Assembly (NCBI GenBank): GCA_015057705.1
Contig: SVDU01000013.1
Coordinates: 1-64,000, forward strand
Direction of reading: 5' to 3'
DNA length: 64,000 bases
Source: Paenibacillaceae bacterium
GTDB lineage: Bacteria > Bacillota > Clostridia > Lachnospirales > Lachnospiraceae
Of this stretch, positions 33,375 to 42,435 are shown piece after piece; position 1 is the first letter of the stretch, and every line of letters begins with the position of its first letter. The position numbers and the translations under genes were made by a program. The notes under the pieces were generated by a model that searched no databases, was not told where the DNA came from, and worked only from the letters and a program-made list of their open reading frames with translations.

Positions 33375-33983
33375 CTACCGGCTGCGACCGTTCCTGGGTC
33401 TGCGATATAAAACAACTCCCATTATTATGCCTATTACAAGACCTCCAATATGGGCAGCATTATCAACACCTGTGCTGGTAAAGCCAAAATACAGAGAGAA
33501 TAAAATCACCACCACCAACTGCCGGGTGCTTAGGTCTTCCAATTGCCCACGATTAACTGCCACGGCATAAAAAACACCTCCGATTACTCCGAAAATGGCA
33601 CCGGAAGCGCCAGCGGAAACCACATTTCTATATCCGGACAGATTTATAATCATGGAAGCAACATTCGCTCCCACACCACAGATCAAATAAAAAACCAGGT
33701 ATTTAATATGACCCAGAGCACGTTCCAGATTATCTCCCAGAATGAACAGAATCAGCATATTGTTCATAATATGATTTATTCCAAAATGCATGAACGTGGA
33801 AGTAATTAACCTGTAATACTCCCCTCTTTCAAAAACCAGCGGCGCGTACATAGCCCCATGGGAAACCATAAACTGGGTATCCTCGGTAGATCCATTCATC
33901 TCCAGGTATAGAAAATAAATGATATTCACCGCAATGAGACCAATATTGACAAAGGCCTTCTTGCGCCTGCTAAATTCATCCAT
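33375..33983 (-). CDS. rhomboid-family intramembrane serine protease
   Basis: A 202-residue membrane protein with six predicted transmembrane segments. The catalytic pair is visible: Ser in GASGAIFGVIGG near residue 130, and His in AAHIGGLVIGIIMG near 181. HFGINHIMNNMLILF near 68 gives the conserved His/Asn region of the oxyanion site. Rhomboids cleave membrane-embedded substrates. Its position right after the Tad pilus genes suggests a pilin or FHA protein as a substrate, but this is only inference. GGAGCG precedes the ATG. Confidence 0.93.
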   Translation of the reverse strand: MDEFSRRKKAFVNIGLIAVNIIYFLYLEMNGSTEDTQFMVSHGAMYAPLVFERGEYYRLITSTFMHFGINHIMNNMLILFILGDNLERALGHIKYLVFYLICGVGANVASMIINLSGYRNVVSAGASGAIFGVIGGVFYAVAVNRGQLEDLSTRQLVVVILFSLYFGFTSTGVDNAAHIGGLVIGIIMGVVLYRRPRNGRSR

Positions 33984-34035
33984 TGAAGCGCTCCTTCTGA
34001 ACTATAATATGCTTATTTTATCATAAACTGACAGA

Positions 34036-35337
34036 TTATGTAAATATAAACGCAAAATTTGCGATAAAAATTTCATCTCCTATGTTTAATAAAACTGTTT
34101 CGTTTGTTTCCATAAGCCGACCGTTGACATATGTCCCATTGGTAGAGTTTAAATCACTGATACAGTAATCATTTCCTTCCTTCTCTATTTTCGCATGAAT
34201 ACGGCTGATTGCTTCTCCATTAAGAACATAATCCACCAACCCCTCCTGCTTTCCTATGAGATAGGGAGTATATGTAATTATTATATCTGGAATTCCAGGA
34301 CTGGCAGATTTAAAAACCCGTACCTGTGTATCTTTTTGACTATTAGTAAGAAGTACTGTCTGTAAGGGTTCTTCTACGGCTGCAGCTGATTTTAGCAGAA
34401 CTGACGATTCCTCCTTACTCTCATAAAAAGCAGTCTGCCACTCTTCCTGTTCGCTGTCATAACTACAGTCTTTTGTGGGGCTGTCTTCCTCTGGGTGCTG
34501 GTATTGATTTTTGCCTGTTGTTTTGAATCCAAATAAAACGGACAATATTCCTGCTGCCATGACCAGATACCAGTATCTTAATATTCCCCTGTAACCAGAT
34601 ATACTCCACAACACAGCTGAAAAACCAGTAACTACTACAGACGATATGATAAGCGGTCTCCACAAGCCAAAGCCGGATGTTTTGGTTTGTACAGGACTTG
34701 AAAATTCCTCAATAGCCTGTATCTCCTCTTTTTCTGTATTTATAAATCCCGATTGAGGCTCACATTCCTTTTCTTCCTGCCTTGCCTCCAACTTATCATT
34801 GTGGAGACAAACCAGTTCCGCCAAAGCATCCATACCGTAATTTTCCTTTACACTCTCCTGATATAACGCATAAGCCATAACCACGCATTCTTTATCCTGA
34901 TGGTTAATCTTTCCCAAAAGATAACGAAGTAATTCGCTCATCTCCTCTGAGAATTTCCTGGCTCTTCCAGGTATCAGACAGAGAGACACAAAAAACTGTT
35001 CTGGCTCAATATAGATGAATTCCGGCTGTAGAAGTATCTGATCTTCTTTAAGAAGATATGCAGGAAGACGGTTAAGTATCTGGTCAATACCTGTAATTAA
35101 ATTAATAAGTTCCTGTTTATTTATGCTGTGAAACTCTAAAATTCGGCTTAAAGGCTGTTTTGAAGTGATTTCATAATAAAAGTATTTACGATTATCAATC
35201 TGCTTTAATTGAAATTTCAGCAAACCATTTATCTGATTTTCTTTGAGCATGTTTTCCTCATATCCCTGCATCTGGGCATTATCCTGCTCTATAATCAGAT
35301 AATTATGCTTCATCTCCCGTCTATATGTAACATTCAT
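34036..35337 (-). CDS. FHA-domain protein with N-terminal DUF6382-like region
   Basis: A 433-residue protein. Residues 1-190 match, from memory, the DUF6382 region found before FHA domains in clostridia (MKHNYLIIEQ, KQPLSRILE). Two hydrophobic segments lie near residues 228-246 and 253-268. The C-terminal FHA domain (about 340-433) has AISRIHAKIEKEG with the Ser-Arg and His, and LNSTNGTYVNG. FHA domains bind phosphothreonine, so a Ser/Thr kinase elsewhere may signal to this locus. It is 1 nt after the TadE-like gene and so belongs to the Tad operon. Confidence 0.88.
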   Translation of the reverse strand: MNVTYRREMKHNYLIIEQDNAQMQGYEENMLKENQINGLLKFQLKQIDNRKYFYYEITSKQPLSRILEFHSINKQELINLITGIDQILNRLPAYLLKEDQILLQPEFIYIEPEQFFVSLCLIPGRARKFSEEMSELLRYLLGKINHQDKECVVMAYALYQESVKENYGMDALAELVCLHNDKLEARQEEKECEPQSGFINTEKEEIQAIEEFSSPVQTKTSGFGLWRPLIISSVVVTGFSAVLWSISGYRGILRYWYLVMAAGILSVLFGFKTTGKNQYQHPEEDSPTKDCSYDSEQEEWQTAFYESKEESSVLLKSAAAVEEPLQTVLLTNSQKDTQVRVFKSASPGIPDIIITYTPYLIGKQEGLVDYVLNGEAISRIHAKIEKEGNDYCISDLNSTNGTYVNGRLMETNETVLLNIGDEIFIANFAFIFT

Positions 35338-35338
35338 A

Positions 35339-35728
35339 TCATTCCTCCTGACTGATCAGTGTCAGCTTTCTCAGAAAATTTTCAGGATCAAATACTTGTT
35401 GTTCCAGTTCAAGCTTCCATCTGCCACCAACTCCTGTACCCTTAATTCGCTTTCCTGTAAGCAAATTTCCGGACAAATTTAATTCAAATTGATATTCCTT
35501 CCATGAAAAAGGGGTTCCAGCCCTGTGAACTGCCCAATTTATAGCATCACCAGGCGACTCTGTCTCATTATGCCTTAATCTCTGCACTGTTTCAGCAAGT
35601 GCCATAGCCCCTGCCACCTCATCTCTCAGGCGATACGCAGACTGAATGGACATCATAAGAGAGAATAATATGACGGCCATAACAAAAGAAGCTTCTACCG
35701 TATAACTTCCGTTTAAGCGCTTGTTCAT
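35339..35728 (-). CDS. TadE-like pseudopilin
   Basis: A 129-residue pilin-like protein. Its class III (type IV pilin) signal is clear: a basic N-terminus ending in G, then SYTVEASFVMAVILFSLMM, with Glu at +5 of the mature protein. The remainder is a small periplasm-equivalent domain. It overlaps the second prepilin peptidase gene by 4 nt (ATGA), and the FHA gene begins 1 nt after it. It is a minor pilin candidate of the Tad apparatus. Confidence 0.82.
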   Translation of the reverse strand: MNKRLNGSYTVEASFVMAVILFSLMMSIQSAYRLRDEVAGAMALAETVQRLRHNETESPGDAINWAVHRAGTPFSWKEYQFELNLSGNLLTGKRIKGTGVGGRWKLELEQQVFDPENFLRKLTLISQEE

Positions 35729-36156
35729 CTCATCACCATGATTAGCCAGACCGGAACCAGAAACGGAATAAACGGGATTCTCTTTTTTCCAACATCAATT
35801 CCTTTTACCCGGTTTAACAGATAGAACAGACCGCAAAAAATACCGCTCAGACTTAAGCCATAGAAAAATAATATGAGATTGGACAGTGCCGGCAAAAACA
35901 AACCGCTTATGATAAAGAAACAGCCATCCCCAGTGCCCACCGACTCCTTTGATAATTTACTTACTGCTAATAAGGCAATACCAACCAGACAGCCCGTAAA
36001 CTTAAAACAATTATCTCTCTGTAATAAACACAAAACAATCCCTGCAGCACCACCGCTTAAAAGGAGCAAGATACTAATACTTTTCTTTCTCCCATCTTCC
36101 CAGGCTGCTGCCAGAAGAAACATACCAAAAATAATACAATTTAATTGTTCAACCAT
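35725..36156 (-). CDS. prepilin peptidase (A24 family), second copy
   Basis: A 143-residue aspartic membrane protease. The two catalytic Asp are in AAAWEDGRKKSI near residue 22 and in the SVGTGDG motif near 75 (GxGD). About five hydrophobic segments follow. ATG at 36156 has GGAGG 5 nt upstream; an earlier frame start would overlap the preceding pseudopilin gene. Of two such peptidases in the locus this is the smaller, lying between two pseudopilin genes. Confidence 0.85.
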   Translation of the reverse strand: MVEQLNCIIFGMFLLAAAWEDGRKKSISILLLLSGGAAGIVLCLLQRDNCFKFTGCLVGIALLAVSKLSKESVGTGDGCFFIISGLFLPALSNLILFFYGLSLSGIFCGLFYLLNRVKGIDVGKKRIPFIPFLVPVWLIMVMR

Positions 36157-36166
36157 CATTGCCTCC

Positions 36167-37090
36167 TTACTGAGAACAATAAGAACAAGCACCTAAATGA
36201 ATCACTTCTGATATAGGAACAAGTCTTACATATGCCGTAATTGCGCTGCATTCTCTACTGTTGTGGAATTTTTCACCTGATGGCATGATATAGACAATAC
36301 TGCCTTCTTTTGCCAGACTGCTGCATCTGCTGCAGGGTTTGTATATCCCTCCGCCAGTATTGCGGATACTCTCCAGATCCGTTTCATTCACTGCCCTTAT
36401 ATGATTGAATAAATAATGACAGGTCCTTTTTTTGTGATATCTGGTGCTGTTTCTTCCTACATAAACCATCTCTTCCGTATCGCCGGACTCTTCCTCATAG
36501 AGCAGTGTATTTCCAATCCACGCTCTCCTGAAACACCGGGCGGACATTGGAACACTTTTCAGTCCTAAAACAGGAAATGGAAGGCGGATCCGATAATCCA
36601 TAATCAAATCAATGGTTTCTTTATCTTTTAAAACAGAGGATCTTAAAAAAGATACAGACTGGGCATTTCGGTATACTTCATACTTTCCCATTTTCATTCT
36701 TGCATATAGAAGAATACTCTGTTCTGTTATTCCCTCCAGCAAACCATCCGGCAGCTCATTTAATCCCGCTGCACTTAAATCTTCGCCTCTCTTTAACTCT
36801 TTTAAAGCTGATACATACTGACTTAACTCTTCTCCTGTAATCTCAAGCGCAGTCTGAACTTTTCTTCCATCATTTAAAAGTTTCATTGGCGTCATCAGTA
36901 TTATAACTGCAAACAGAAAAAGCGGAAGTGCCATAGCTGCTTCGATTGTCAGACTGCCCGGTTTTGATTGAAAGGAAGCGAATAATAATACCCTTTTTGC
37001 AGAGATGTTTTTTCTTATCAAGGGGAAATGTACCTGGAGAGTAACCTTTGCTTTATAAATGATTTTTATTAACTCTCTGAAAAAGGGCAT
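36167..37090 (-). CDS. pseudopilin with paired Cys/His C-terminal motifs
   Basis: A 307-residue protein. The prepilin-type signal is KPGSLTIEAAMALPLFLFAV near residues 43-62: cleavage after Gly would leave Glu at +5. The N-terminal leader before it is unusually long, about 44 residues. The C-terminal part has two related units: VYVGRNSTRYHKKRTCHYL ending in PCSRC, and VYIMPSGEKFHNSRECS ending in CSYC. Each has a His-x3-5-Cys then a CxxC, resembling small Ada-like or nuclease-associated zinc motifs. Surface metal binding or disulfides are possible. GGAGG lies 9 nt before the ATG. Confidence 0.8.
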   Translation of the reverse strand: MPFFRELIKIIYKAKVTLQVHFPLIRKNISAKRVLLFASFQSKPGSLTIEAAMALPLFLFAVIILMTPMKLLNDGRKVQTALEITGEELSQYVSALKELKRGEDLSAAGLNELPDGLLEGITEQSILLYARMKMGKYEVYRNAQSVSFLRSSVLKDKETIDLIMDYRIRLPFPVLGLKSVPMSARCFRRAWIGNTLLYEEESGDTEEMVYVGRNSTRYHKKRTCHYLFNHIRAVNETDLESIRNTGGGIYKPCSRCSSLAKEGSIVYIMPSGEKFHNSRECSAITAYVRLVPISEVIHLGACSYCSQ

Positions 37091-37109
37091 AATTATTCGC
37101 CTCCTTATC

Positions 37110-38999
37110 CTAATATGCTTTTTCCGTCCGCACCTCTATCAGATAAACAGGTTCCAGCGCTCCGAAAAAGAAATGCTGCCCACGCCCTTTTCCCTGAATT
37201 TCTGCCCCATATACACAATGAGTCATGCGAAACTCAGTATCGGTTGTCCGAAGATTCATCTGAATAACATCCATAAGCCTGTAATACTGCCGGATACTAT
37301 GTGAGAGAAACAGAAGCAATTTTAAATATCCGGTATAGTTAACACCGTTATCGTCACTTCCCTCACCCTCAAACGAACCACTGCTTCCTGAATCCAACAA
37401 GCCCTGAAGTGAAAGCCTCCAGTTATCCTTTGACTTGATAAATGCAACCTTTTCTCCCTGTAACAGCCGTCTGACATCCATAATGGCTTCTCCCATTGCC
37501 CAGATACTCATAACAAAGAAGGCCACCAGTCCCGTAAGAGGGGTAATTCCTGTCACTCCGGTTATCACACCTGCCAAAGCTTCTGCTTCTTTCCTTTTTT
37601 CCTGATCCATTAAAATATGTACCAGATTGAGACCTTCCCTTATGGTCAAAACATCTGTTACAGCCTGTGAAAAATTTTTCTCATCGCTATTCATCCCTCC
37701 GATTAAATATTCCAGTTCATATTTAACCGCCTTATCTTCTTCTGATAAAAAACTGGTAAGAAAACGTCCACAGTATTCCTCAAATAAAATACGGTCTATC
37801 AAACCATCAATTTCTCCCTGTTCCTCTGAATAGATCAGAGATGGAAACGAGTTAAGGTCAAGCTGCCCTTTTGATATTTGTGTCCCCTCTGGAAGTACAA
37901 GGCTCATAAGACCATTTCGCACAAGGCTTTCCACCTTTTCTAAAATCTTTTCTTTTTGAGGATCTTTCACACCATTTGTATAGGAAAGCATAGAAATATG
38001 GATTTCACACCAGATCTCCCTGACAGAACCCCATAACTCAGATAAATCTGGTCCATCATCATCGTCATCTGAACTTCTTTCCCATTCATCAATTATTTGT
38101 CCTACTTCCAACGCCCGGTCTTTTGAACGTTCTATTTTATTCTTAATATTAATAGCCTCTGCGGCAAGTGCTTCGACTTCTTTTCGCCTTTCTCCATCCT
38201 GCCTCACATAAGAATCAAACCAATCGGTATCACTGTTTAATGTTATCTGGATTGGATCGCTTAACTGATCCATTTCTTCTGTTTTTTTACTTTTTGTTAG
38301 CTGTAATTGAGCATATAATTTATCTGCAATATTTCCATAAGATTTTACAAGAGCCGGAATACGATCCGTCTCTTTCCCCAATTCAACCGCTTTTCTTATA
38401 AATTCCTGTCCATCGTAATTGCTCAAACATGAATTTGCCTCATTCCAGATGTATTTCTGCTTTTCTAAGGAACTATTAATTTCTTCAATCACATGCTCCA
38501 GACGTACTGCTTCTTTTGTGTGATCCCCATATGACCTGGAAAGATCTTTTACTACAGCAGCTTCCTTAAGATCAGTAAGGATTGTAACGGCTCCTGCCTC
38601 GTCTGGTATGTGATCAAAAATTCCATACTTCATATAATCCAGAATCTCCTGCTTCATATATTTCCCACCTGCACTGGTTATGAGGTCACGATGTAACACA
38701 TTGGCACCCTCTATATCCACACGATACCAGCCAGAATGCTCCATATACGGTGCTATATACTCCTGCCATTTCTGTTCCAGATCATTCCCGCTTTTATCTT
38801 CCAGAAGAAAAATTCGGTACTTATCCCACGCCTCTCTGTGATATCTGCTAAATACAGAATCCATTGCGGAATCCGCAGCAATCTTTAAATACCATCTCGT
38901 CCCTGCAGTCCGTGCGGACTCTAAAAGTCCGCACATTAAACTGACAATGCATAAAAGGGTTAAACTTAGAAATACCGTTATATGACCATTGTTATGCAT
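37110..38999 (-). CDS. DUF5702-family pilin-like protein
   Basis: A 629-residue protein beginning MHNNGHITVFLSLTLLCIVSLMCGLLES, a pilin-like N-terminal helix after NG; the +5 position is Phe, not Glu. The rest is long and mostly helical with charged stretches (about residues 160-330), plus a possible hydrophobic segment near 475-500 (ITGVTGITPLTGLVAFFVMS). It matches, from memory, the DUF5702 family of clostridial Tad-type loci. Its length makes it a candidate for a large tip or adhesin-like subunit. It overlaps the flp stop codon by 1 nt. Confidence 0.8.
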   Translation of the reverse strand: MHNNGHITVFLSLTLLCIVSLMCGLLESARTAGTRWYLKIAADSAMDSVFSRYHREAWDKYRIFLLEDKSGNDLEQKWQEYIAPYMEHSGWYRVDIEGANVLHRDLITSAGGKYMKQEILDYMKYGIFDHIPDEAGAVTILTDLKEAAVVKDLSRSYGDHTKEAVRLEHVIEEINSSLEKQKYIWNEANSCLSNYDGQEFIRKAVELGKETDRIPALVKSYGNIADKLYAQLQLTKSKKTEEMDQLSDPIQITLNSDTDWFDSYVRQDGERRKEVEALAAEAINIKNKIERSKDRALEVGQIIDEWERSSDDDDDGPDLSELWGSVREIWCEIHISMLSYTNGVKDPQKEKILEKVESLVRNGLMSLVLPEGTQISKGQLDLNSFPSLIYSEEQGEIDGLIDRILFEEYCGRFLTSFLSEEDKAVKYELEYLIGGMNSDEKNFSQAVTDVLTIREGLNLVHILMDQEKRKEAEALAGVITGVTGITPLTGLVAFFVMSIWAMGEAIMDVRRLLQGEKVAFIKSKDNWRLSLQGLLDSGSSGSFEGEGSDDNGVNYTGYLKLLLFLSHSIRQYYRLMDVIQMNLRTTDTEFRMTHCVYGAEIQGKGRGQHFFFGALEPVYLIEVRTEKAY

Positions 39000-39184
39000 T
39001 AATACACCTCTTTCGACTGCTTATTAATCTCCTCAAAAATGCTATCCAGCAGTTTTTTAATATTGGTTTTAAAAATAATAACAAGACCAATTAAAACTAC
39101 CAGAATTAATACAATTTCAATAACCCCTACTCCATCTTCTTCTCTTATAAAATGTTGGATCTGCTCTTTTATTATTAAAGCCAT
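38999..39184 (-). CDS. Flp-like major pilin
   Basis: A 61-residue protein. The signature is EDGVGVIEIVLILVVLIGL: cleavage after the first Gly would leave V-G-V-I-E with Glu at +5, then a hydrophobic helix. This is the Flp/Flp1-like architecture. The mature protein would be about 43 residues. A strong ribosome-binding site (AGAGGAGGTGATACC) precedes the ATG, as expected for an abundant structural subunit. It lies between tadC and the DUF5702 gene. Confidence 0.85.
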   Translation of the reverse strand: MALIIKEQIQHFIREEDGVGVIEIVLILVVLIGLVIIFKTNIKKLLDSIFEEINKQSKEVY

Positions 39185-39199
39185 GGTATCACCTCCTCT

Positions 39200-40462
39200 C
39201 TAGTAAAATGCAAGAAATGCAGGTACTACGATCATAGTCATGACAACGAATAACATTAGAAGTAGGGGCAGTAAAAGCTTTGTACCTGCTTCTTCTCCCA
39301 ACTTTCTGGCTGCATTCTTTCTCTGCTCAAAAGCAGAAGCCATTTCTATATCAAGTGCATTTCTTAACTGCCTGCCTCCATTTTTCTGATTTTGCTCCAG
39401 TAAAGCTGCAAGCTTCATGTATGGCTGGAGGTTGCAACGCCTTCCAAATTCATTGTAAGCACGGCTTTCCGACAAACCACTTTTTAACTGTGATGCCGTA
39501 TGTACCATCTCTTCATAAGCGGGGCGCATGACACGCCTTCCATCTTTAAGAGACTCCCTGTATCCTGCTGCAATTCGTTCCCATGCCCCCCTTACTGTAT
39601 AACCTGCTCCAATATAAACCACAAGCTTTGATACCACTTCTGAATAATCCATTAAAAGCTGCTGCTCTCTCAACCTGCTTTTTTTCTGCTTTTCAACCTG
39701 AGTCCTGACCTGCAAAAGTACAGCCAGCACAAGACCAAGCACAGGCAAAACTCCATAACTCCCTTCTTTTGGTTTAGAGTACTTGAGCTTTTGTCCTTCA
39801 AATATATCAGGTAAAATAAGTGATGTGTCTGTCTGCTGCTTCGTATCAAGATCATCTGCCCATTTTTGAAAGGCTGCTTTCTTTTTTTCTTCCAATGTCA
39901 GAACAGGTGGATATACTTTACCTTTGTATTGATAGCTTCGCTGGTGGATACCATCTGATACCATAGCCAGAATCAGAATTTCTTTCCCTGCCTCAGGAAT
40001 ATCCTTGTTATAAACTGTTCCAAAGGAGTCAATGAGCTCAGGGTCACTGGTTTCCCAGCGCACGGTTAATCCAAAAGTGTCAAGTCTGGTTCTCAGATTC
40101 AGATTTTGTCTTATTGCATTAAGAGAATCATTTTCTGAAAGTATTTGGGTTGGAAGTTGAGTTTCCAATTGGTCAAACAGGTCCTCTGCTTCTTTGTCTG
40201 TATATCTCCGCTCCCTTACAGGAATTTCTATTAATAATTTTTTATCTTCCTGATCTTTATCCAGTCCTTTTACTAAAACCTCATAAATGTTCTCTCCCTG
40301 CCCTGGTCCGGATCTTTTAAGCCCCTCGCCGTAAAACACATCCTGCCTGCCCCAAAAAGTGGAAAGCTCCAGAACTGCATATAAAACAATCCCGCCCGCT
40401 GCACATGCAGCCTGTACCTTTGTTACAGGCGGTTTCCATTTAATATTTAATTGTTTTTTCAT
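39200..40462 (-). CDS. TadC-like T2SSF membrane protein with large N-terminal domain
   Basis: A 420-residue protein. Residues about 260-400 match the type II/IV secretion F domain: YSEVVSKLVVYIGAGYTVRGAWERI and LEQNQKNGGRQLRNALDIE, with a final hydrophobic segment (LLLPLLLMLFVVMTMIVVPA). The first 250 residues are extra: a transmembrane segment near 17-35, a soluble domain of about 200 residues (including YTDKEAEDLFDQLETQL), then a second segment near 238-255. This domain would lie outside the cell (inference from topology). GGAG precedes the ATG. It lies 12 nt after tadB. Confidence 0.88.
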   Translation of the reverse strand: MKKQLNIKWKPPVTKVQAACAAGGIVLYAVLELSTFWGRQDVFYGEGLKRSGPGQGENIYEVLVKGLDKDQEDKKLLIEIPVRERRYTDKEAEDLFDQLETQLPTQILSENDSLNAIRQNLNLRTRLDTFGLTVRWETSDPELIDSFGTVYNKDIPEAGKEILILAMVSDGIHQRSYQYKGKVYPPVLTLEEKKKAAFQKWADDLDTKQQTDTSLILPDIFEGQKLKYSKPKEGSYGVLPVLGLVLAVLLQVRTQVEKQKKSRLREQQLLMDYSEVVSKLVVYIGAGYTVRGAWERIAAGYRESLKDGRRVMRPAYEEMVHTASQLKSGLSESRAYNEFGRRCNLQPYMKLAALLEQNQKNGGRQLRNALDIEMASAFEQRKNAARKLGEEAGTKLLLPLLLMLFVVMTMIVVPAFLAFY

Positions 40463-40474
40463 AAGGCTCCCCGA

Positions 40475-41212
40475 TTATATCTCAATTTCCATAATCCGCT
40501 TTGCTGTCTGGTAAGCAATCATATAAAGGATCATACATATGGTCATTAAAATTTTTCCCGCTCCAGTGGTATACATAATCTGAAAAAAGCCCGGGGATGT
40601 GAAATCAATATAAATGACTATGAAAAAAGGAATAAGATTCATAATTTTTAGTTCAAACTGCTTGGAAGCCGTCATGGTCAGAATCTCCTGCCTTACCTGT
40701 ACTTTGTCCCGAATTACATCTGCCGTGTGACTGATAATAGAAACCAATTCTCCTCCACTGCGCTTTGCAGTGGAAAATACCTCTGCAAAGTTCTTCACAT
40801 CATCCAGACCGCTTCTTAATGCAAATTCTAAAAATGCCTGCTCAACGGACCGGTTCATTTGAATCTGACTCTCAATGAACTTGAATTCCTTTGTTATGAG
40901 TCCCTCTGCACCATAAAGAACAGACAACTCTCTTGAAGCGGAAATAACAGAGTTTTCTACTGAATAACCTGCACTTAAAAAGGAAGAGAGAAGTAAAATA
41001 CCTTCTTTAAATTCCAGATTCAACTGCTGAAGCTGTTTGCTTTTTAATTCTTTTCTTTTGGTTAAGGGAATTATAATTCCGAAAGGAGTGAAAACAAGAA
41101 ATACCGCCAGACTGCGATAGAAAATATATGAAAAAAGTGCTGCTATTAAGACTCCCTGTCCGCTATAATACAGCCACTCCCTCATAGAAAGGGTATAAAT
41201 ATCATAATTCAA
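40475..41212 (-). CDS. TadB-like T2SSF membrane protein
   Basis: A 245-residue inner-membrane platform protein of the pilus assembly machine. A T2SSF domain (about residues 80-200) includes FKEGILLLSSFLSAGYSVENS and GGELVSIISHTADVIRDK, with flanking hydrophobic segments. The start is uncertain. A frame open to 41353 has a GGAGG site but would overlap the CpaF gene by 152 nt, and that site is part of the CpaF coding motif VEVAGYEDG. I favour TTG at 41212, giving MNYDIYTLSM, or ATG at 41185. Confidence 0.85.
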   Translation of the reverse strand: MNYDIYTLSMREWLYYSGQGVLIAALFSYIFYRSLAVFLVFTPFGIIIPLTKRKELKSKQLQQLNLEFKEGILLLSSFLSAGYSVENSVISASRELSVLYGAEGLITKEFKFIESQIQMNRSVEQAFLEFALRSGLDDVKNFAEVFSTAKRSGGELVSIISHTADVIRDKVQVRQEILTMTASKQFELKIMNLIPFFIVIYIDFTSPGFFQIMYTTGAGKILMTICMILYMIAYQTAKRIMEIEI

Positions 41213-42422
41213 TGCCTGCTGTTTTGAGCTTTTCTGTATTTTTAAGACCCCCAACCTTCTTAAGGCTTCCCCCAACTTTCCTGGCATCTCCCCTGACGGT
41301 TTCCCCTTCTTCAAACCGGTAAATGGGATTAAGTCTGATTTCACCATCTTCATATCCAGCTACCTCCACAATTGATAAGACCCGTCTGCTTTTATCCCTT
41401 AATCTGCCTAAATGAATTAAGATATCAATTGCTGCCGCTACCTGACTTCGCACCGCCAAAAGAGGAATGTCTGTTCCCATGAGCACCATGGTTTCTAACC
41501 TTGACAGCATGTCCTTTGGACTGTTTCCATGCCCGGTACTTAAACTTCCATCATGTCCGGTATTCATGGCAGAAATCATATCAAGTGCTTCTCTTCCTCT
41601 TACTTCACCCACGATAATTCTGGATGGGTTCATGCGAAGTGCTGCCTTTATTAAATCGCCGATGGTCACCTCGCCCTCCCCTTCTCCATTGGCACCTCTC
41701 GTCTCCAGACGCACCAGATTGGAGATATGAGTGATCTGCAGCTCTGCAGAATCTTCAATGGTTACAATACGCTCGTTTTTGGGTATGTAAGAAGAAAGAG
41801 CATTTAAAAAAGTACTTTTACCAGAATTGGTTCCTCCGCTGATGAAAATATTATATCCAGCTTCCACAATTACTTTTAAAAAGTCTGCAGCTTCCCTGGT
41901 TATTGATCCCAGCTTTAAAAGCTTATCAATGGTTATGGGTTCTGGAAACTTTCTGATTGTTACAGCTGGTCCGTCAATAGAAACCGGGGGCAGGACAACA
42001 TGAACTCTGGAACCGTCGCCCAGTCTGGCATCTGCTATGGGTCTTGAAACGTTCACGGTCCTGTTTACACGGCTGACAATCTGCTGAATCATATCTTCCA
42101 ATTGTTCCTGACTCTCAAATTCCTTTTCCCAACGTTCCATATGACCATTTCGCTCAATAAATATGTTATTTGCCCCATTTACCATGATTTCAGTGACAGT
42201 TTTATCATCTACCAGTTCCTGAAGAATCCCCAGGCGTCTGAAGGAGTCAAACAGCCAGCCCCTTAATATTAATTTTTCCCTTAAAGGCAGATATTCGGTC
42301 ATTCCCAATTTGATTATCTTCTCATCAATCATGGTGTAAAGCTCTTCATCTGAAATCTGTTGATGCTGATTTAGTTCCAGCATAATATCTTCCCGCATCA
42401 CAATGCGTTGTTCTTCATTCAT
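41202..42422 (-). CDS. CpaF/TadA-type secretion ATPase
   Basis: A 406-residue hexameric ATPase that powers pilus assembly. Walker A is SGGTNSGKSTFLN near residue 195. The Walker B and His box region is seen as SRIIVGEVRGREALDMISAMNTGHDGSLSTGH near 275-305. The N-terminal domain has EIMVNGANNIFIERNG near 90. The C-terminus NTEKLKTAGIEL is a family ending. GGGAGGGAG precedes the ATG. It follows the TadZ gene by 13 nt. Confidence 0.95.
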   Translation of the reverse strand: MNEEQRIVMREDIMLELNQHQQISDEELYTMIDEKIIKLGMTEYLPLREKLILRGWLFDSFRRLGILQELVDDKTVTEIMVNGANNIFIERNGHMERWEKEFESQEQLEDMIQQIVSRVNRTVNVSRPIADARLGDGSRVHVVLPPVSIDGPAVTIRKFPEPITIDKLLKLGSITREAADFLKVIVEAGYNIFISGGTNSGKSTFLNALSSYIPKNERIVTIEDSAELQITHISNLVRLETRGANGEGEGEVTIGDLIKAALRMNPSRIIVGEVRGREALDMISAMNTGHDGSLSTGHGNSPKDMLSRLETMVLMGTDIPLLAVRSQVAAAIDILIHLGRLRDKSRRVLSIVEVAGYEDGEIRLNPIYRFEEGETVRGDARKVGGSLKKVGGLKNTEKLKTAGIEL

Positions 42423-42435
42423 ATCTTCTCCCTCC

